A stretch of DNA of 64,000 bases from Histomonas meleagridis (taxonomy: Eukaryota; Parabasalia; Tritrichomonadida; Dientamoebidae). The position numbers and the translations under genes were made by a program. The notes below the pieces were generated by a model. The model searched no databases, was not told where the DNA came from, and was given only the letters and a program-made list of their open reading frames with translations. The stretch's first letter is position 1; every line of letters begins with the position of its first letter. Below are positions 45,218 through 57,150 of this stretch, piece after piece. Location: contig WSYJ01000118.1 of NCBI GenBank assembly GCA_020186115.1, positions 310,001 to 374,000 of the forward strand, written 5' to 3'.

Positions 45218-47318
45218 ATGCAAGAACATCATCATCGTCGTCGTCATCATCATCATAAAGAACCTGAAGAAACAATAGAAGAAAATGTTACTAATCCATG
45301 GACAGATCGTCCATATTCAGAAAATTATAAAACGATACTTAAACAACGTCGTAAATTACCAGTTTATGAATTTAAAGAAGAAGTAATTTCTACGGTTCAA
45401 AATAATAAAGTTACTATTATTGAAGGTAGTACAGGTTCAGGTAAAACCACACAAATTCCACAATTTTTATTAGAATCCAATATTATTAGTAATGACAAGA
45501 AAGTACTTTGTACACAACCACGTCGTGTAGCAGCTATTAATGTTGCAACACGTGTTGCACAAGAAATGGATGTTTCACTTGGTAGTATTGTAGGTTATTC
45601 TGTTCGATTTGATTCACGTGTAAGTGAAAACACACGATTAATTTATATGACAGATGGACTTTTAATGAAAGAATTTATCCTTGATCCACAAATTCGACAA
45701 TATGGTATAGTCATTATTGATGAAGCACATGAACGTAATATTAATTCAGATATTATTCTTGGATTATTAAAACAACTTACAGAGATTCGAGCAGATCTTC
45801 ATGTTGTAGTTATGTCAGCTACACTTGAAGCACAAAAATTTACAAATTTTTTTGGTGGTGCACCACATTTAATAGTTCCAGGTCGACTTTATCCAGTTGA
45901 TATTATTTATACGCAAGAACCAGTTAGTGATTATGTTGAATCAGCTATTACATATGCTATTAAAATTCATCGTGATGAACCATCTGGTGATATATTAATC
46001 TTTTTAACAGGTGAAGAAGAGATTGAAACTGCATGTCAACGAATTCGTGAAGGTACACGTAATATAAATAGTAAATCTAAAATGTCTACATTAGTTTTAC
46101 CACTTTATGCTTCATTACCACCACGTGAACAACAATTAGTATTTTTACCACCTAAACATGATAATATTCGGAAAATTATAGTTTCGACGAATATCGCAGA
46201 AACTTCAGTTACTATTGATGGAGTTGTTTATGTTATTGATCCAGGTTTTGTTAAACAATCACAATATCAACCAGATCGTCGAATGTTTGCATTACTTGTC
46301 ACCCCTATTTCACAAGCAGCAGCTAATCAACGGAGTGGTAGAGCAGGACGAACTCGTCCAGGAAAATGTTATCGTTTATATACTGAATCTTCATATAATA
46401 ATCAATTAGAGAAACAAACAATTCCAGAAATTCAACGGACAGATCTTTCATCAGTAATCTTAACTATGCTTGCTACAGGTATTAAAGATATTATTCATTT
46501 TCCTTTTATAGATGCACCACCTCAAACACAATTAGCAGTAGCTATTCAAGAATTATATCATTTAGGAGCAATTAATAATAACGCAGAACTTACAGAGATC
46601 GGAAATTTAATGGCCGTTTTACCAGTTGAACCTAAACATGCTAAATCTTTAATAGCATCTAAGAAATTCGGATGTACGAATGAAATGTCTACATTAATAG
46701 CTATTCTTTCAGAACAAGGACAAATATTTCTACGTCCACGTGATAAAGTTACTAAAGCAGATGCAGCACATTCACAATTTAAAAAGTGGTTATGGAGATC
46801 ATATTTCATTAATTAATGTTTATGAAGAATTCGTTAATAATGGTAGTGATAAAAAATGGTGTGAAGATAATTTCATTAATTATAAAGTATTATCACGTGC
46901 AGAAAGATCACGAAATCAACTTATTTCTTTGTTACAAAAATTTAATATCGAAATCGTATCTATTTCAAGAGCAAATGTTGACCGAGAGCGTTTAATATTA
47001 CGAGGTTTACTTGAAGGACTTTTTATGCAAATCGCAATGTTAAATGAATCCACAGGAAGTTATTTACAAATTGATAATCCTAAAGAAGCGTTTATTCATC
47101 CTTCTTCTTGCTTAAGAAGGAAACCTCAATGGATCGTTTATAGTGATTATGTGTTCACAACAAAAGCTTATTTAAGAAATGTCTCAGAAATTCAACCTGA
47201 ATGGTTATTAGAAGCTTCCCCGTCATATTTCGATCCTAATAATCTCCCAGAAGGTCAAATAAAACGAGCATTAATCAATGAAAAAGTTAAAGAACAAGAA
47301 AGAAATAGATTTAAATAA
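45218..47318 (+). CDS. DEAH-box RNA helicase (Prp43/DHX15 type), one frameshift
   Basis: After a His/Arg-rich start (HHHRRRHHHH) all DEAH motifs are present in order: GSTGSGKT (I), TQPRRVAA (Ia), MTDGLLMKE, DEAHERN (II), SATL (III), FLTGEEEIE (IV), STNIAETSVTIDG (V) and QRSGRAGRTRPGKCYRLY (VI). Winged-helix, ratchet and OB-fold regions follow, ending with WLLEASPSYFD. The combined length of about 700 residues fits Prp43/DHX15, which releases the intron-lariat spliceosome and also works in ribosome assembly. In the A5 run at 46781-46785 one extra base shifts the frame. The conserved GDHISLINVYEEF continues in the next frame. In so conserved a gene this is more likely a sequence error than decay. 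Confidence 0.9.
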
Positions 47319-47384
47319 AAAAATAATAGAATTCGTTTATATTTAATTTTTATTGTGTCAATGAAAATTGTATGAAAATGTGAA

Positions 47385-49112
47385 ATGTCAAATCCAACAA
47401 AAATATTTTTGAATAAAACAAAAGAATTTCAAGTTGATTCAACAAGATTAATTCCAAAAGAAGTAATTTTTCAAGCAGGTGTTATAAAAGTCGAGAAATT
47501 AATTGATTCTAAAACTCAACAAAAATTAATATCTCATGTTTTACCTTTAAATGGATTTAATTCTCAATCACTTTATGAGTTTTTGCGAATAATTTATAGT
47601 TTACATAATTTTAAATTTGAAGGTTTACTTCCACTTTATGGTATTTCGTCAGATTCACAAACATTACAAATTTTATATTATGATGATTTTGACCTTAATA
47701 TTGTTAAATTAGATTTACTTTCAGAACAACAAATAAATCAGTTACTTAAAACAACAGCAAGTATTATTAATTTTCTTCATTCAAATAACTTTCAACATTT
47801 ACGTATTAAATCATCATCTATATTTACTAAAGATTCGAATACTTTCTTTATTGGATGTATTCAACCACTTTCACTCATTGATTTAGAAAAAGAAGATCTT
47901 TATCTTCCATTCTATAAACAACCACTTCAAGCGCGTGATGTTTTTATGTTTGGCCTTCTTATAATAGAAATTCTCAATAAAAAAAACACAAAGTGAACTT
48001 CTTGATGAACTTTGGAGATTTCAAGAAATAATAAATGATGATACACCTTTAAAATCTTTAGCACATCAATGTATTTCACATAACTATAAAACGCGTCCAA
48101 CTTCTTTTCCAAATTAATAATTTCTTTAACGGTCACGAGACAGAAAAAGTCGAAATTTTGGAGCACTCCGAATTCGACCGTTTATTCACTGAAACAACAA
48201 CAACAATTATCAATTTACTTATTCAAGGTTATCTTTATACTCAAGCAAAAGAAATAAATAAAGCTATTTCTATATATCAAAATCCACTTCTTCAAAATAC
48301 AGCACATTCATATAATAATATTGGCATGTTATATTTAAACATTGATAAACATAAATCATTTGAATATTTTCTTAAAGGTGCAGAAATGAATTATGCGATT
48401 TCACAATATAATGTAGGACTTTGTTATCTTAAAGGGATTGGTACATCAAAAGATATTGCACAATCACAACATTTTCTTGAGTTATCAGCGAATCAAAGTT
48501 ACACCGAAGCAATTTGGGAATATTCAGGTCTTATGCGTAACATTAATCTTTATGTTAGTTCCAAATATTTACGTATTGCAGCACGTAAAACAAAACCTGA
48601 AGCGATTCATATGTATGGATTAGCAATTGAATCAGGTATAGGTTTAGATGATGACAAATCACTTGACTATTTTAAAGTTGGAGTTGAAAATGATTATCCA
48701 CAATCGATTAATAATTATGCGTCACGTATAGAATCAAAAGATCCTCAACTTGCAAATCAAATGTGGAAACATGTTGCAGAAATGGGATTGAAACATGGAC
48801 AATTTAATTATGGAGTTTCACTTATAATTGGACGCGGATGTGAACCGAATTATGAAGAAGGTGCAAAATGGTTACGTTTGTCTTCAGATCAAATATATTC
48901 ACGTTCGATGTTCGATTATGCACAATTATTAAAAAATGGTAAAGGCGTGGGAAAAAGATGAAAAAGCTGCAGATGAAATGTGTATCAAAGCAGGAAAAGT
49001 GAAATTTTTTGAGCAAATTAAAGCACAAGAAATACAAGACAAATTAAAGGAATTAATGGATACATTTAAAGAAGGAGAAAAAAGAGATAAAATGAAAAAT
49101 GATAATAAATAA
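47385..49112 (+). CDS. TKL-type pseudokinase with C-terminal Sel1 repeats, three frameshifts
   Basis: From ATG 47385 a kinase-like fold is visible, but the catalytic loop reads LHSNNFQHLRIKSSSIF, with Arg where HRD has Asp, and the DFG position is IGCIQ, so it is a pseudokinase. After a frame change in the A8 run at 47979-47986 the kinase C-lobe continues (CISHNYKTRPTSF). After another at about 48105 a linker follows, then Sel1 repeats (IGMLYLNIDKHKSFEYFLKG, SQYNVGLCYLKGIG, ...). A third change at GGG 48949-48951 leads into a charged tail ending at TAA 49110. Kinase-plus-Sel1 proteins are common in Trichomonas. All three breaks sit at short homopolymers, so the gene is probably intact in the organism. 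Confidence 0.75.
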
Positions 49113-49527
49113 ATATAAATTTGTTTTATATTTATATTTTCTTAAATTTAAATATTATGATCCTTAAAATTCTTTTGTTTTTAAATGATATTCTTTTTGA
49201 TTTATAGTTTAATTTATCAAATATCGTATAAAATTTAATCTGATTTTCATTTTATTTGATTTAAATACTTAATTCGAATAAATAGAATTTAATATTATTT
49301 ATTAAGGAAAAGATTATACCATATTTAAATCCACTCTTCAAACAAAATATATTGAATTTGAAAGATAACTTATATACTTCCTTTTTAGTATAATGTATGA
49401 TATTGTTCATTTTGTCAATAAAAATTTGGTTTTATGTGCTGGAGATTGTTATCATCTAAAATCTTTTGTTATGTAGAGTTAGATGAATTCTTTGCATTTA
49501 TATGAAAAATTTATTACAATAATTTTT
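49113..49527. other. Intergenic, convergent gene ends
   Basis: AT-rich region between the ends of the Sel1 pseudokinase gene and the minus-strand ankyrin gene. No gene or RNA recognised. Confidence 0.5.
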
Positions 49528-51555
49528 TTAGTAAAAGAAAGTGAACTTCTTCTTCTTATGCACTAAGGAATGCTTAATAAATAAATTACTTATTTCTTTG
49601 ATGCCTAAACTCTTTGCAATTTCAAATGCTGTTCTATATATTTTCAAAAAAATTCCAAATATTTTTAAAAATTATTAAATAATGAATATAAATATTAAAA
49701 TAATTTGATAAATATCTTTAGCATTAGCATCAATTTCTTTTTGTTCAAGAAGCAACTGAACTATTTTTTTGTTACCATTTAGACAAGCATACATAAGTGC
49801 TGTATTAAATAAATTTAATGTTTTCCAAAAATTATTTTGATATTAAATATTACTAAATCATATATGAAATAAAATAAGAAAATATTTTTAGCATTAATAT
49901 CAATACCTTTTTGTTGTATAAGTAATCTTCCAATATCAGGTTTATATTTTATTGCTGATAAAATAAGTGCTGTATTAAATATTTTATATAATTTCCAAAT
50001 ATTATTATGAATTATTAAAATAATAAAATAAGCATTAAAACAATTTGAAAAATATCTTTAGAATTAATATCGATTCCTTTTTGATAAAGAAGGAATTTAA
50101 CAATTTCTATATTATTAGTAGATGCATGCATAAGTGCTGTTTGTAATAATTTAAATAAATTCCAATTGTTATATTAAAACATTACAAAAATTGAATCAAA
50201 TTTCAAATAAAACAATGAAACATCTTTAACATTAATATCAATTATTTTCATATCTAGGAGAAATTTTAATATATCTAGATATCCATTTTTAGAAGCATTG
50301 AAAAATGCTGTTTTAAATATATTTATTAAATTCCAAATAATAATTAGGATTATTAAAACATTTTAACAAAAATTAAATAAAGTTAAAAAAACATTTAAAT
50401 CATCTGAATTAATAAATCCATTATTAATAAGGTAATCAAACAAATCTTTATTTCCAGAAAATGTTGAGATATCCAAAATATTTAATTTAATTGGATTTTT
50501 TTCAAGAAAATGTTGTACTATAAATAAATTACCTTTTTTTATTGATTCAAGAATAAGAGAATCATTAATTTTCATCCCCACCTTTTCTAAAAATAAAAGA
50601 ACCTCATAATTGTCATGATAAATACATTTAATTCCTAATTCTTCTAAATTATTAATCTCTTCTAATTTGTTATCATAAATATATTTAAAGATATCATTTC
50701 GATGAAATCTAATTGCTGCTTCATATGCACCATCAAATGATGAATGATTTTGTTCACATAAATGAATTATCTCTAAGTTCCCACCAGCAATTGCATATTT
50801 ACCTGTGTCTATTAAATGTGATCCATTCATAAGTAAATATTTAAAACATTTAACTGAAGAAAAAAATGCTGCATAATCAACCAATAAAATATTATCTTGA
50901 TTAATAAATGCACATTTTTCATATTGCGATGGTTTAATAAATTTATTAAAATCAAAATCACTTTGTGATGATATTTCTTGAAGTTTTTCTATTTCATCAT
51001 TTCGAATTATTTTTGAGATTTCATTCGGATTAATTCCTTCATCAACTAATTTCTTATGAAGTTCCCAACCACTAGCTCCGAGAATTGAGTCACCAATCAT
51101 AAAATAAGGGTCTGGTTTATGAGATATAAATAAATAACTTTCTTCAATACCCCTATGAATAAAATATGGTGTTCTCTTAATTTTACAAATTTCTGAATTA
51201 GCAAATCCATTTTTAATCATTTTTTCAAGAAGATAATTTGATTCTTGAGTTTGATAGATTAAAAGAAGTTGTACAAAAATTTCGATCACTTTGTTATGAG
51301 AAATATTTTTGTTTTTACTTTCTTCTATTTCAAGTTCTTTTAAATATATTTAATACAAAAATAATCATGATATCTTGCTTCAAAGTATGAATATAATAAG
51401 TTACACACTATAATATTAAATGATAACGGTGATTCTTTATAAAAATAATTTAATGATGATTTTACTGATTCATTAATATTATCTAAGCTTAATTCAAAAA
51501 TAATTTGTGTAAGGCATTGCAACATTTGTAAATTTTCCTTATATTTCGTGGCCAT
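49528..51555 (-). CDS. DUF3447-ankyrin protein A with intron-like spacers
   Basis: From ATG 51555, with a frame change at about 51338-51351, an N-terminal helical domain leads to EISKIIRNDEIEKLQEISSQ and to VDYAAFFSSVKCFKYLLMNG ... YAIAGGNLEIIHLCEQNHSS. This is the DUF3447 region known from large trichomonad ankyrin families. Ankyrin repeats follow, for example TALMYACLNGNKKIVQLLLE. Each repeat unit (84-87 nt) is separated from the next by an AT-rich spacer that contains stops: 50312-50395, 50141-50224, 49974-50056, 49804-49886 and 49633-49716. After the last spacer the frame reads TAFEIAKSLG to TAA 49528. Ankyrin repeats bind proteins; the partner is unknown. Head-to-head with paralogue B. 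Confidence 0.65.
49633..50395 (-). repeat. Array of five 83-84 nt spacers between ankyrin units
   Basis: Spacer lengths, measured from the codon after N-A-K to the Thr codon of TAL, are 84, 84, 83, 83 and 84 nt. They start RATRTT and share a downstream end like TTTGGAAATTATT...ATATTT before ACAGCA. The repeat period is 167-171 nt. See findings. Confidence 0.75.
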
Positions 51556-51819
51556 ATATTATTATCTGATTTGAAAAATAATATTTATTAAAAAAGTGAC
51601 CTAAAAATTAAATAAATTCAAAAAAAACAACGCATTTAATATTCACTATATAATATTTGATGAATAAATTAATTTGCTTATGTGATTTCCTATATTTTTA
51701 TGGAAAATTTTTTGAAATCAAGAGATGGATTAATGAATTATTGATATTTTTATAAATATAAAGAAAGGTTTCATGATTGAATTCATTAATTAATAAACGT
51801 TCTATTTTCAATATTTTGA

Positions 51820-54482
51820 ATGATTGAACAAGAAAGAACAATTTCTGTTCATAAAAGTTCTCCAGAATTGAAAACTATACAGTCAATAAACCAAATAATA
51901 TTCGAACTTGAACAAGATAATATAGATTTATCTGCAGAGAAATTAATACAGTATTTTGATGAAAACTTAGTTTTCACATTTAATATTTTTTTATGTCAAT
52001 TTGTATTTTCTTCATTCCGTTCTAAAAGAAAAGATTTTTCTCTATATTTCCAATTTTTAAAAACCATTGAAAATAAAGAAGAAAAAATCATCAAAAAAAC
52101 CCCCACAAATTTTCAATCTTTTTCTTGACTTTCTTCTAAAGGAAAAATGTGATGAATCAAAATATCTTATTGCTAAGTTAGCTTCCGAAAAGCTAATAGA
52201 ATATGATTTTGATAAAGTTAAAACAAAATTATATTTCATACATTTATTTTCAGATAAATTATTAAAAGAAATAAGTGATAGTCAACTTTATATATTCTTT
52301 GGACACAAAGAAAACATTGAAAACATCAAAAAAGATAATTGGAGAACTCATATAAAAAATATTAATGAAGGAAATCCGAATGAAATATCTAAAATAATTC
52401 GAAATGATGAAATCGAAAAACTTCAAGAGATTTCATCACAAAATAATTTCGATTTTAATCAATTTATTGTTCCATCATCTTATGAAAGATATTCATTTGT
52501 TAGGAATTGTGGTATTTCATTAATTGATTATGCAGCATTTTATGGATCAATTAAATGTTTCAAATTTTTACTTATGAATGGAGCTAAAATATATAAAACA
52601 GGTGATTATGCTGTTGCAAATGGAAATTTGGAAATAATTCATTTATGTGAACAAAATCATGCATCTTTTTACGGTTCTTTAGAAGCAGCAATTAAATTTC
52701 ATCATAATGATATCTTCAAATATCTTTATAATGATTATATTAAAAAAAAAAATATATTTAATGCCAAGGATACCATTAAGAAATTTTTCGAAAGATAATT
52801 ATTCTCCTTCACAAAAAATAGAAATATTAAATAATTCTTTAAAAGATTTTGCTAATAATTGTATTGATTCATATAACTATGAAATTTTTTCATTTTTAGA
52901 AGGAGAAAAACTAATAATAAATAGAATGATGATTTCGAAAGCAATAATAAATGGTAATTCTTATTTTGTTAAACATCTTTTGGAATACAATAAGATTCAA
53001 AACGAATATTTCATGCAAAATCAAATCAATAAAACCATAAATAATATTTATAATAGGAATAAATTTGATATTAATGATCAAGATGTTCATCTAATTTAAT
53101 TGATGTTTAATGTAAATATTTGAAGTTTTAAAACGATTTTTGGAATTTATTTAAATATTTTCAAACATTTCTAATTCTAGCAGTTGAAAAAAATTATATA
53201 GAAATAGTAAAAATACTTCTAGAACAAAATGAAATTGATGTTAATGTAAGAAATTTTCGTTTGTTATGTTTAATATTTATTTTAATAATTTAATATTTCA
53301 ATATAATATTTAGATTTTGTTCAAATTATTTCAAACAGCACTTATGATTGCATCTCAAAATGGTGAAGTTGAATTAGTAAAATTACTTCTTGATCAAGGG
53401 AGAACTGATTTAAATAATAAAATTATTTACTTTCTTTAAATAAATTTTATTTCATGAATTTACAGTTTCATAAATATAATTTTTGTTTATTTATAATATT
53501 TGAAATGCTTCTAATGAATAAAAAAGGAATTAATAAAATAGAGATTGCTCAATTACTTCTCAAAACAATAGATATCAATAGTAAAAATATTTATTTGATT
53601 TATAAGTTAATTAATTTCATAATATGATGTTTTAATATAATATTTGGAAATTATTCAAAATATTGCAAACACCACTTATGATTGCATCTATTTGTGGTAA
53701 TATCGAAATTGTAAAATTACTTCTTGAGTATAAAGATATTGATATTAATGCAAAAGATGTTAATTTTTTATTGTATCACATTTATTTCTATAATATTGTT
53801 TTTTCAAAATAAATCAGGAATTTATGTAAACATTTTGAAGCAGCATTAATAAGAGCATCTGAATTATGTTATCAAGAAATAGTTCAATTACTTCTTGAAC
53901 AAAAAGGTATTGATGTTAATATTAAAAATGTATAAATAAATTATTTAATTTTAATAACAATAATTTGATATTTTAAATTAATATTTGGAAATTATTAAAA
54001 ATATTTTGGACAGCACTTCATTGGGCAACTTCATTTGGTAATATAAAAATCACACAATTACTTCTTAAACAAGAAGGAATTGATGTTAATATTAAAAATA
54101 TTAAATTTTTGTAATTAATATTTATTTTAATAATTTATTATTACAATAAAATATATGGAATTTATTAAAGTTATTTGAAACGCCTCTTATAATTGCATCA
54201 AAAAATAGGAATACTGAAGTTGTTAAATTACTTCTTGAACGAAATGATATTGATGTTAATGCACAAAATAAGGAAGGCAAAACAGCAATTGTTGTTGCAT
54301 CCATAAAGAATAATAAAGAAATAGTTGAATTACTTAAAAGGAAAGAAGGAATTAAATATGAAGAAAGTCAATTGAAGCAAACATTTCAGAAGCCAAGTGA
54401 AAATAAATCTTCGCTTGGATCCTTATTGATGTTAGCTGCACAACTTGATAAAAATAGTGGTAAAGGAATAAATTTATTATGA
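51820..54482 (+). CDS. DUF3447-ankyrin protein B with intron-like spacers
   Basis: A paralogue of A in divergent orientation, with 264 nt between the ATGs. From ATG 51820: a helical N-terminus, a frame change at the A7C5 run 52093-52104, then EISKIIRNDEIEKLQEISSQ and IDYAAFYGSIKCFKFLLMNG ... YAVANGNLEIIHLCEQNHAS (DUF3447 region). A second change lies at the A11 run 52742-52752. Then come seven spacer-separated ankyrin units (for example TALMIASQNGEVELVKLLLD) and finally two units joined without a spacer (NAQNKEGKTAIVVAS), ending at TGA 54480. The last junction shows the normal five-codon linker that the spacers replace. Expression needs splicing if the protein is to be full length. Confidence 0.65.
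53082..54179 (+). repeat. Array of seven 83-84 nt spacers between ankyrin units
   Basis: Spacers at 53082-53164, 53252-53334, 53422-53504, 53586-53668, 53756-53839, 53927-54009 and 54097-54179. Lengths are 83, 83, 83, 83, 84, 83 and 83. The coding units between them are 87 nt (one is 81). All spacers have stops and most contain TTTTAATA mid-way and TTTGGAAATTATT near the end. Confidence 0.75.
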
Positions 54483-54792
54483 AATTTCTTCAACGGCAAC
54501 AAATAAAAAACACAAAGTAACTGTTTAATAGAAAAACAAACACAAATTTAGATAATAAACATAAAAATAAACAAGAATTTCATATTTATTTAAATTTTTT
54601 ATTTTAATTTTGTTTGTTTAAAAAAAAAAAAATTGTAAGGGTTGTTGGAGAAGTGGAAAATTTGGAAATTTCTAAATTATGATATTCACCAATAATTATG
54701 AATTTGATCTTATATTTTTTGATTTCTTGTTCTATTGCATTTGAAACGAACGTTAATTCTTTTGGAAACGTTTTTTTAAAAAAAAAAAAAAA
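54483..54792. other. Intergenic
   Basis: AT-rich, with A- and T-homopolymers just before the coiled-coil ATG. No gene seen. Confidence 0.5.
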
Positions 54793-55860
54793 ATGAATTC
54801 TTCTTATGAAAGAATGCAATATAGAATATACGATTCTCTTCAGTTTATATGTAATCGTGAAATTAATCTTCGTGATGATGAGATAGCAAGACTTAAAGAA
54901 GAACTAGCAAAATTAAAATCAGAAATTGAAACTTATGATGAAAAATTCACTAATGAAAGTGTTATGCAAAAGGAGCTAAACAATTTAAAAAACAAACTTT
55001 TAAGTTTAAAAAATAATCATCAAATTCAAGTTTCTCAACTTTCGATAGAACATCAAAACCAACTTCAAAAATTGTCACAATTACAACAAGAACATATTAA
55101 TCAAAGTTCCAAATCAGAAACAGAAGTATCCGATTTTACCGAAGCATTTTCAAATTTAATATACAATTCATCTTCTGAAGAAAATGAACTCCAAAACAAA
55201 ATTACTGAACTAAAAAGATCCATACAAATTGAGAAATCAAAAACACGTCAATTAAAATCAATTGTTAAGCAATCAGTAAACCCTATACCAAATCAATTCA
55301 TAACACCTGAACTTCTTATGAGCCTTCCAAAAGATCAAAAATTATATATTGTTAATTCACTTCAATCTCAAAACAAAGCGTTAAAACGTGAAATATGTCG
55401 ACTTGACTCAATGATATATGGAAGACATGGAAAATACCAAAAATGGAAAAACATTTAATTGAAATGAATTCATTAAATTAAAACAAAGGAAAGAACACAA
55501 GGCATAAAAAAGCTCAAGAAAGAAATTGTAATAAATTATTAAAAGAACAATTTAATACATCCGAAAATCCGAAACTTGAATTAGACGAATCATTGATATG
55601 CCAATTTTGTATATCTTTAAGAGATGTCATTCATCTGATAAATATACTAAAAGTATTAAATCATCAAATAAGATATTGTATGAACATTTACGTACATTCT
55701 TCTCCAAGCTAGATGTGTAATTCAAGGAAATGGATCCAATTGATTTGAACAAGATACCAAATCATGGAAAATTCGTATTGTTCTTGTTGTATGATGGTTG
55801 CAAAAGTACATAAGATTCGAAGATATCTAGAAACTTCTTCATAAGAAATTATATCATTGA
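54793..55860 (+). pseudogene. Coiled-coil protein, 3' part broken
   Basis: The first 221 codons (54793-55458) are open: a Lys/Glu/Gln coiled coil (EIARLKEELAKLKSEIE, ELKRSIQIEKSKTRQL) and then LLMSLPKDQKLYIVNSLQSQ and REICRLDSMIYGR. Beyond the TAA, protein-like sequence goes on in other frames: HKKAQERNCNKLLKEQ, SLICQFCISLRD, and IPNHGKFVLFLLYDG near 55770. This stretch has about three TAA codons and at least two frame changes. It may have had a CxxC-containing domain after the coiled coil. The family is unknown. Whether the short frame is expressed alone cannot be seen. Confidence 0.5.
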
Positions 55861-56583
55861 ACCCTTGTTTTAAAAATATCATGATTTTTTTTTATTTTAG
55901 AAAAGAACATAGTTAAAAAAATCGTAAAAGAAATCCAAAAGCCAATTTTTTGATATTCACCGTGGAACAATGGCAGTTCGTGAGACCCATTATCTCAAAG
56001 TTGGAACTTCGATTCTTTCCGGTGAAACTTTTTTTTCGTAAAAATTAAACGTGCACTTTTTTGACAAAAAGATTTTAAAAAGAATTTAAAATGATCTTTA
56101 AATCAATTTAAATCTATGAAATCAGTGATTGCAACCAAGGTTTTTTTGTTAAAATTTATTAGAAAATTTACATAAATAATTTAAAATTCAAGATATAAAT
56201 TTCAAATTAATGCTGACGTATTTATAATTTCATCAATAATTGTCATTCCTTTTTCCTATAAAAATTTTATTTACATTAAGATGGTATTTAATTACAGTTT
56301 CATTTCCTTTAGAAAAAAAGTAAAATGATTTTGTTCACAAACACCTATTTATGAGATGACCAAAGCATTATTTAGAACATTATAGCTCTATTTTAATAAA
56401 ACTAAAAAATTAATGACAAAAAAATTACATTGCATATCATCTTCGTAATCATAAATACAAATGAATAGAAGTAAATAAAATCTACAAAATGATTAACTAA
56501 ACAACATATATCATAGTTATCATAGTTTTAATTCATCACAAATTTATTTAATAAAAAGAAAATATATTTAAACATCAAATTTT
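55861..56583. other. No gene recognised
   Basis: AT-rich sequence between the decayed coiled-coil gene and the end of the RRM gene. A Gly/Thr/Leu-containing scrap at about 55945-56030 reads like protein, but I cannot place it. Confidence 0.4.
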
Positions 56584-57069
56584 TTAACAATTTTCAACTT
56601 TTTGTTTCCTTTCTTTCCTTTTATTTTTCTCTTTGCTGCTGACATACCATTTCACAACAAGGAATTTCCCTTCAACAAATTTGCCGTTAAGTGCATTAAT
56701 TGCTGCAACTGCGCTTTTGTGGTCCGCCATATTGCAAAGTCCGGTTCCAAACTTCAAGAGAAGGGGAGATTTAACAGTACCAAATTGTGAGAACATATTG
56801 CCAAGATCTTCATTTGTAGTGATATTTGATGGAAGATTTTTGATATATAAATTAGTAGATAATTTGGGCTGTTTTTGTTTTGATTTAGGCTTTTTGGAAT
56901 TATTGGAATTAAGTTTGACAGTGCTTAATGTATTTGGGTATATTATTTGCAGTGGTTTTGCTTGTTGATTTAAGTATGGTGCTTGTTGGTTTGTGCTAGA
57001 AATTTGTTGGTATCCTATCTGTTGATTTGGATATAATATTTGCTGGTACCCTGGCTGCTGGTTTAACAT
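56584..57069 (-). CDS. RRM RNA-binding protein with Q/N/Y-rich N-terminus (5' end broken)
   Basis: 161 codons from ATG 57069. The N-terminus is a Tyr/Gln/Asn-Pro repeat (YPNQQIGYQQISSTNQQ), then a Lys-rich linker and one RRM: RNP2 LYIKNL, a helix TNEDLGNMFSQFG, a degenerate RNP1 GTGLCNMAD, SAVAAINALNG, and a Lys/Arg tail. It binds RNA, probably in splicing or mRNA handling; this is family-level only. Upstream (57070-57150) the same Q-rich repeat continues in another frame with a TAG exactly where the repeat has Gln (YPN-stop-QIGFQQ). The present ATG may therefore be internal and the gene damaged, or the sequence may be in error. Confidence 0.65.
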   Translation of the reverse strand: MLNQQPGYQQILYPNQQIGYQQISSTNQQAPYLNQQAKPLQIIYPNTLSTVKLNSNNSKKPKSKQKQPKLSTNLYIKNLPSNITTNEDLGNMFSQFGTVKSPLLLKFGTGLCNMADHKSAVAAINALNGKFVEGKFLVVKWYVSSKEKNKRKERKQKVENC

Positions 57070-57150
57070 GCGACTTGTTGAAGTCCTTGTTGTTGATTTG
57101 GATACAACGTTTGCTGAAATCCTATTTGCTAATTTGGATATTGCATTTGT

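Noticed and set aside
8347-52752. Programmed ribosomal frameshifting in host genes
   Set aside because: The breaks have different signs and no common slippery site or downstream structure; they simply sit at homopolymers.
53082-54179. Ordinary GT-AG spliceosomal introns in the ankyrin array
   Set aside because: No consistent GT start or conserved AG end fits all spacers; two units use ACC or ACG codons where AG would be needed.
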